Assembly (NCBI GenBank): GCA_036505485.1
Contig: DASXTK010000092.1
Location: 1-10,707 of the forward strand
Direction: 5' to 3'
Source of the DNA: DASXTK01 sp036505485
GTDB taxonomy: Bacteria; Actinomycetota; Acidimicrobiia; Acidimicrobiales; VFJN01
DNA length: 10,707 nt
The notes under the pieces are model-generated. The model worked only from the letters and a program-made list of their open reading frames with translations, ran no database searches and was not told the DNA's origin. Positions 6,779 through 10,707 of the stretch are shown piece by piece. Each line of letters opens with the position of its first letter. The stretch's first letter is position 1. Position numbers and translations under genes: made by a program.

Positions 6779-6784
6779 TAGGTT
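6779..6784 (+). promoter_or_regulatory. candidate -10 element for a leaderless regulator transcript
   Basis: TAGGTT matches the actinobacterial -10 pattern TAnnnT and ends 7 bp before the ATG at 6792. That spacing would place the first transcribed base at or next to the A of the ATG, a common leaderless arrangement in Actinobacteria. No recognisable -35 is seen. The ribosome site for this start is poor, which agrees with a leaderless mRNA. Confidence 0.35.
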
Positions 6785-6791
6785 GGGGGTG

Positions 6792-9506
6792 ATGAGCACC
6801 GAGGGGTGCAGCCGCCGCGATCGACCTCATGTCGGGCGCGAGCGCGAGCTGTCCCGCATCCTCGCGGCGGTCGCTGATCCCGACGGGCGGGGGGCGATCG
6901 TGGCCGGCGAGGCCGGGGTGGGCAAGAGCCACCTCCTCGATCGGGCCTCGGGGCTGCTGGTCGATCACGACTGGAGCCCGCTGCGGGCCCGCGGCAACCC
7001 GACCCGGGCCACGCCGTTCGGTTCCATGGGTGCCCTGCTGCCCCCGCTGGACGGCGACCCCCAGCGCTGGGCGCTGGTCCTGCGGCGCGGCCTCGAGCAG
7101 CTGGTGGAACGGGCCGCACCCCACCGTCCGCTGCTGGTGGCCGACGACCTGCACGCCTTCGACCCGGCTTCGGCCACGCTGGTCCAGCATTCGGTGATCG
7201 ATGGCCGGGTCCGGCTGATCGGCACCTTGCGGATCGGCGACGACACCCCCGATGCGGTGACCGCGCTGTGGAAGGAAGACATCGTCGAGCGGCTCGATCT
7301 GGTGCCGCTGGAGCGCGACGAGGCCGACGAGCTGATCGAGCGGCTCCTCGACGGCCCGGTCGACGCCGAGACCCGGGGCCGGCTGTGGCAATGGGTCGAA
7401 GGCAATCCGCTGCTGCTCACGGAGGTGGTCGCCCACGCCCGGGAGCGGGGGAGTTGGCGCCGGACCGCGGGCCTGTGGCATCTGGATCACGCCGCCGGGG
7501 TCGACGACGCGATCCGCTCCCCGACGTTGGCCGCCATCCTCGACGAACGCATGGCCGGAGCCGGCGCCGGGGTGGCCGACGTGGTCGACGCCCTGGCCTT
7601 GGCCGGACACCTTCCGCTCGGCGTCCTGGAGCACCTGGTCGGCCATCGGGCGCTGGCCCTGGCCGAACGGACCCGCCTGACCCGCACCCTGCGCGAGCCG
7701 GACGGCCGCTGCCTCACCCTCGACCACCCCCTCTACGGCGAGCTGCGCCGGGCCGAGCTGGACGACGAGCGGGCCGCCGACCTGCGCGGCCGGGTCCTGG
7801 ACGTGTTCGAACGCCTCGACCACGTAGCTCCGGCCGATGTGCCGCTGCTGGCCCGCTGGTACCTCGAGACCGAACGCACCGGACCCTGGGCCGCCGACCT
7901 GCTGAGCCGGGGGGCGGAGCTGGCCTGGGCCAGCAACGATCCCCGCACCGCGGCCGAGCTGGCCCGCCGGGCCCGGAGCCTGGGCCACACCCGGGGAGAC
8001 AGGCACCACCAGACCAGCCTGGTGCTGGTCAACGCCCTGGCCCGGTTGGGCAACGTCGACGAGCTGGAGTCCGTGGCCGACGAGCTCGTCCGCGATGCCA
8101 CCTCCGACGACGTCCGGGCCGAGGCGGTGCTGAACCACGCCCTGTTCCTGTTCCAGTTCGCCAACCGCCCCGAGGACGCCGAGGCCCTGCTGTCCGGAGC
8201 CTCCGTGTTGTTCGCCGAGCCGAAGTGGCGCAGCGCGCTGATCAAGCAGGCGGCGATGTTCCGGCTGCAGCGGGGCGATCTGTCCGGGGCCGAGGCCCTG
8301 GCCCAACCCCTGCTTGATGCCACCGATCCCCTGACCGCGGCCGAGGCCGCCGCGGTGGTGTCACCGATCCGGTTGCTGCAGGGCCATGTGGGCGAGGCGC
8401 TGCGCCTGGCCGAGCGGGGGCTCAACCTGGTGACGGGGCTCGAGGGTGTCCCCACCGACATCCTGGTCCTCGGCGAGCACCTGTTCCACCAGATCGGGGC
8501 CTGGGTCGAAGCCGACCGGCTGCCGCAAGCCCACGTCCTGACCGAGAACGCCATCGCCGCACTCGACGAACAGGCCGATCCCTTCTCCCGGGCCTTCGTC
8601 GCTTTCCAGGTCGGTCGGATAGCCCGGCTGCGGGGCCGACCCCGGACTGCGGCCCGCTGGTTCCGGGAAGCCGCGGCCGGTTTCGACCTCATCCACCGCG
8701 ACGGCTTCGTGGCGTGGTCCCTGGCCGGTCTGGCCGATGTCCAGGCCCAAGTCGGGGATCTGGCCGGCGCCCGGGAGAGCGCTGCCGGCTGCCGGGCCCG
8801 CCGCGACCATCCGATCGGGCTGGCGGCGGGGGAGGTGGCGCGGGCACTGGCCTGGGAGTTGGTCGCCGCCGGCGACCTGGCCGCAGCGGGAGAGGCTTTC
8901 AGCGCCGCGGCCCAACGTTCCCTGCAGACCGGCGAGGTGCTGCACGCGGCCCATGCCCTGCACGATCTGGCCCGCATCGGCTGGGCCGATCTGGCCGCCG
9001 ACGGGTTGCAGGAGTTGGCGGAGCGCTCCGACGGTCAGCTCTTGGCCACCTTCGCCCGCCATGCCACAGCCACCGCTGCCATCGATGTGGACGAGCTCGA
9101 GGCCGTGGCCGAGCGGTTCTCGGTCATGGGCTGCGACCTGCACGCCGCGGAGTCCTGGAGCCAGGTGGCCCGCGCCACCCACGTGAAGGGGAAGTCCCGG
9201 CGCTCGGCCGCGGCCCACCGCCAGGCGCTGGCCTGTCGACGCCAGTGCGAGGGCGCACGCACCCCGCTGCTGGCGGCCACCACCCGGGTCATGGACCTGT
9301 CCCGACGGGAGCGGGAGATCGCTCAACTGGCCCGTTCTGGGATGCGCCGGCGGGAGATCGCCGAGCACCTGGTGATCTCCCCGCGAACCGTCGACAGCCA
9401 CCTGCAGCGGATCTACCGCAAGCTCGGGGTCGAGGATCGGGCCGGTCTGGCGGTTGCCATGTCGGACAATCTCGCCACCCTGCGCGGTCCGACCCCTACA
9501 GAGTGA
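6792..9506 (+). CDS. LAL-family transcriptional regulator (STAND ATPase + LuxR HTH)
   Basis: A 904-residue regulator with the architecture of large ATP-binding LuxR regulators, the class to which MalT is related. The N-terminus HVGRERELSRIL (13-24) leads into Walker A GEAGVGKS (39-46), Walker B LLVADDLHAFD (114-124) and the conserved EGNPLLLTEV (203-212). A long Ala/Leu/Arg-rich, TPR-like helical region (about 330-820) would sense a ligand or partner. The C-terminal LuxR/GerE helix-turn-helix begins LSRREREIAQLARSG (836-850), with recognition helix SPRTVDSHLQRIYRKLG (858-874 region). Both Walker motifs are intact, so an ATP-controlled, ligand-triggered activator is expected. GTG 6789 and TTG 6783 are alternative in-frame starts; ATG was preferred because of the TAGGTT box upstream. 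It follows the transporter genes in the same direction after a 145-bp repeat-rich spacer, and may control them or the fatty-acid-type genes nearby. The inducer is unknown. Confidence 0.92.
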   Translation: MSTEGCSRRDRPHVGRERELSRILAAVADPDGRGAIVAGEAGVGKSHLLDRASGLLVDHDWSPLRARGNPTRATPFGSMGALLPPLDGDPQRWALVLRRGLEQLVERAAPHRPLLVADDLHAFDPASATLVQHSVIDGRVRLIGTLRIGDDTPDAVTALWKEDIVERLDLVPLERDEADELIERLLDGPVDAETRGRLWQWVEGNPLLLTEVVAHARERGSWRRTAGLWHLDHAAGVDDAIRSPTLAAILDERMAGAGAGVADVVDALALAGHLPLGVLEHLVGHRALALAERTRLTRTLREPDGRCLTLDHPLYGELRRAELDDERAADLRGRVLDVFERLDHVAPADVPLLARWYLETERTGPWAADLLSRGAELAWASNDPRTAAELARRARSLGHTRGDRHHQTSLVLVNALARLGNVDELESVADELVRDATSDDVRAEAVLNHALFLFQFANRPEDAEALLSGASVLFAEPKWRSALIKQAAMFRLQRGDLSGAEALAQPLLDATDPLTAAEAAAVVSPIRLLQGHVGEALRLAERGLNLVTGLEGVPTDILVLGEHLFHQIGAWVEADRLPQAHVLTENAIAALDEQADPFSRAFVAFQVGRIARLRGRPRTAARWFREAAAGFDLIHRDGFVAWSLAGLADVQAQVGDLAGARESAAGCRARRDHPIGLAAGEVARALAWELVAAGDLAAAGEAFSAAAQRSLQTGEVLHAAHALHDLARIGWADLAADGLQELAERSDGQLLATFARHATATAAIDVDELEAVAERFSVMGCDLHAAESWSQVARATHVKGKSRRSAAAHRQALACRRQCEGARTPLLAATTRVMDLSRREREIAQLARSGMRRREIAEHLVISPRTVDSHLQRIYRKLGVEDRAGLAVAMSDNLATLRGPTPTE

Positions 9507-9710
9507 CCTTACGCAGTCCGGTTTGCGCGCTACCTACTCATGACCGGACCGCGGCGTTCCGGCATCCTGAGCCTCGGGCCGACGGAGCGTCGTGGTGGGG
9601 ACCACCGGGGCGAGGGCGGGAGCCGAGTGCTCTCGGATACCACAGGCCCGGTGCCGGGAGCCACGCGGCGGGCGTGGCTCCCGACAAACAAGCATCACCC
9701 CGTGAGCTGC
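9507..9710. other. convergent intergenic spacer with several short hairpins
   Basis: This 204-bp spacer lies between the 3' ends of two convergent genes. I see no credible gene in it. It holds GTCCGGT/ACCGGAC arms (9516-9522 and 9543-9549), GTGGT-GGGG-ACCAC (9592-9605), CCGAG-TGCT-CTCGG (9623-9636) and the stronger stem listed separately. These would fit transcript ends for both genes. None is followed by a clear T-run. Confidence 0.5.
9655..9683. terminator. candidate bidirectional terminator hairpin
   Basis: CGGGAGCCACGC (9655-9666) and GCGTGGCTCCCG (9672-9683) form a perfect 12-bp stem around a 5-base loop GGCGG. It sits between two convergent genes, 28 bp from the minus-strand stop at 9711 and about 150 bp past the regulator stop. 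No T-run follows on either strand, as is common for actinobacterial hairpin terminators, so the role rests on position and stem strength. Confidence 0.6.
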
Positions 9711-10707
9711 TCAGCCGGGTGGTGGCGCGGCGGCCGCCACCCGTTGAGCCCACGGATAGTCGGGTTTGCCGCTGGGGGAGCGCATCACCCCGTCCACCAC
9801 GGTGAGCTGGCGCGGCACCTTGTACCCGGCAAGCCGCCCCCGGCAGTGCTGATCGAGGTCCTCCAAGGTGAGGGGACCGGACTCCGGGCGGAGCTGGACC
9901 ACCGCGGCGACCTTCTGGCCCCAACGCTCGTCGGCCACCCCGACCACGATGGCGTCGAACACCGCCGGATGGGCCTTGAGCACCGACTCGACCTCCTCGG
10001 GGAAGACCTTCTCACCGCCGGTGTTGATGCACTGCGAGCCCCGGCCCAGCAGCGTGATCGAGCCGTCGGCCTCCAGCCGGGCCATGTCGCCGGCCAGGAC
10101 GTAACGCTCGCCGTCGGGGTTGGTGATGAAGGTGGCCCGGGTCTTGGCCTCGTCCTTGTAGTAGCCGAGCGGGATGTTGCCCCGCCGGGCCAGCCGGCCG
10201 ATCTCCTCGCTGCCCGGATCGAGCGGCCGCAGGTCCTCGCCCAGGACCACCGCGTCACGCAGCGGCTTGACCGTCGGTCCGCCGCCCTGCATCTCGGTCG
10301 CCCCTCGTTCGACCACGACCATGCCGTTGCCGCCGGTCTCGGTCGAGCCGATGGCGTCGATCAGCATGATGTTGGGGAGCCGGGCGTAGAACCGGTCCTT
10401 GACGGCGGGGGAGAACACCGCAGCGGAGGACACCACGACGATCAGCGACGCCAGGTCGGGGGCCGGAACGTCGGCGGTGTCCATCTCCTCCAGGGCCTCG
10501 ATGAGCGGCCGGCCCATGGCGTCGCCGGTGATCATCACGTTGTTGACCTTCCAGCGCTCGACCTGCCGCCAGGCCTGCTGGGGATCGAAGCGCCGGGCCA
10601 GCACCGAGGTGCTCCCCTCGAAGAAGAACCGCATCAGCGACCATTGGGCTGCGCCATGCATCATCGGCGGCAGGCACAGGCTGACCAGCGGGACCTCGCT
10701 GGTCAGC
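9711..10707 (-). CDS. acyl-CoA synthetase (AMP-forming, ANL superfamily), C-terminal part; 5' end outside window
   Basis: The reading frame runs off the right edge; 331 residues are visible. It activates a carboxylic acid with ATP to an acyl-adenylate and then to the CoA thioester. Visible core motifs in order: the segment PPMMHGAAQW near the window edge; AIGSTETGGNG (about 10358-10326), the adenine-site motif; GYYKDEAKT (about 10163-10137); AGDMARLEADG (about 10094-10062) with the ATP-ribose Asp; GRGSQCINTGGEKVFPEEVE, the hinge and A8 loop; and SPSGKPDYPWA near the C-terminus, whose Lys (codon 9767-9765) is the expected adenylation lysine. The stop is at 9711-9713. The gene is convergent with the regulator, so it belongs to a different transcription unit. 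Chain length or ring specificity cannot be told, because most of the acyl pocket lies upstream of the visible part. Confidence 0.92.
   Translation of the reverse strand, partial: LTSEVPLVSLCLPPMMHGAAQWSLMRFFFEGSTSVLARRFDPQQAWRQVERWKVNNVMITGDAMGRPLIEALEEMDTADVPAPDLASLIVVVSSAAVFSPAVKDRFYARLPNIMLIDAIGSTETGGNGMVVVERGATEMQGGGPTVKPLRDAVVLGEDLRPLDPGSEEIGRLARRGNIPLGYYKDEAKTRATFITNPDGERYVLAGDMARLEADGSITLLGRGSQCINTGGEKVFPEEVESVLKAHPAVFDAIVVGVADERWGQKVAAVVQLRPESGPLTLEDLDQHCRGRLAGYKVPRQLTVVDGVMRSPSGKPDYPWAQRVAAAAPPPG

Noticed and set aside
6717..8306. 529-residue minus-strand open frame covering the LAL regulator's promoter and N-terminus
   Set aside because: It lies opposite intact Walker A and B motifs on the + strand, and its own translation is Gly/Gln/Pro-rich with no motif.
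9538..9924. 128-residue minus-strand open frame overlapping the acyl-CoA synthetase 3' end
   Set aside because: It is Gly/Arg/Pro-rich sequence in a different frame from the well-motifed synthetase and has no ribosome site or motif.

Overview
The window is high-GC DNA (about 70% by eye) with GCC, CTG, GAC and GTC as dominant codons, GTG and ATG starts, and 4-base start/stop overlaps. Together with a fused LivH-LivM permease, paired small acyl-CoA dehydrogenases and a very large LuxR-type regulator, this points to an actinobacterium. The protein style resembles Acidimicrobiia and related environmental actinobacteria, but that finer placement is inference. I see no phage, insertion sequence, CRISPR, tRNA or rRNA.

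Layout, left to right. Positions 2-88 are the C-terminal tail of one acyl-CoA dehydrogenase (ACAD). A second, complete ACAD follows (94-1212), probably the partner subunit of the first. Next comes an almost gapless high-affinity branched-chain-amino-acid-type (HAAT/Liv) ABC importer: a lipoprotein substrate-binding protein (1273-2637), a single-chain LivH-LivM permease (2638-4800), a LivG-type ATPase (4797-5510) and a LivF-type ATPase (5507-6247). A two-span membrane protein of unknown function (6251-6646) closes the run. All of these are on the + strand, with gaps of 60 bases or less and two 4-base overlaps, so one operon is likely.

A 145-bp spacer (6647-6791) holds an almost loopless 23-bp inverted repeat and a short 21-bp tandem repeat. 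Both are built from the same 10-mer, GGTCACAGAA, which occurs three times directly and once inverted. A TAGGTT -10-like hexamer sits 7 bp upstream of the ATG of the next gene, a 904-residue LAL-family (STAND ATPase plus LuxR helix-turn-helix) regulator (6792-9506). A 204-bp spacer with GC-rich hairpins then separates it from a convergent minus-strand gene. That gene encodes the C-terminal 331 residues of an acyl-CoA synthetase, and its start lies beyond the right edge.

How the parts may work together (inference): the importer brings in a small carboxylate or an amino-acid-like molecule, an acyl-CoA synthetase makes the CoA thioester, and the paired ACADs begin its oxidation. The LAL regulator would sense a ligand and act through the repeated boxes upstream of its own start. 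The substrate cannot be read from the sequence. The least explained elements are the box/palindrome array at 6656-6756 and the small membrane protein encoded just after livF.
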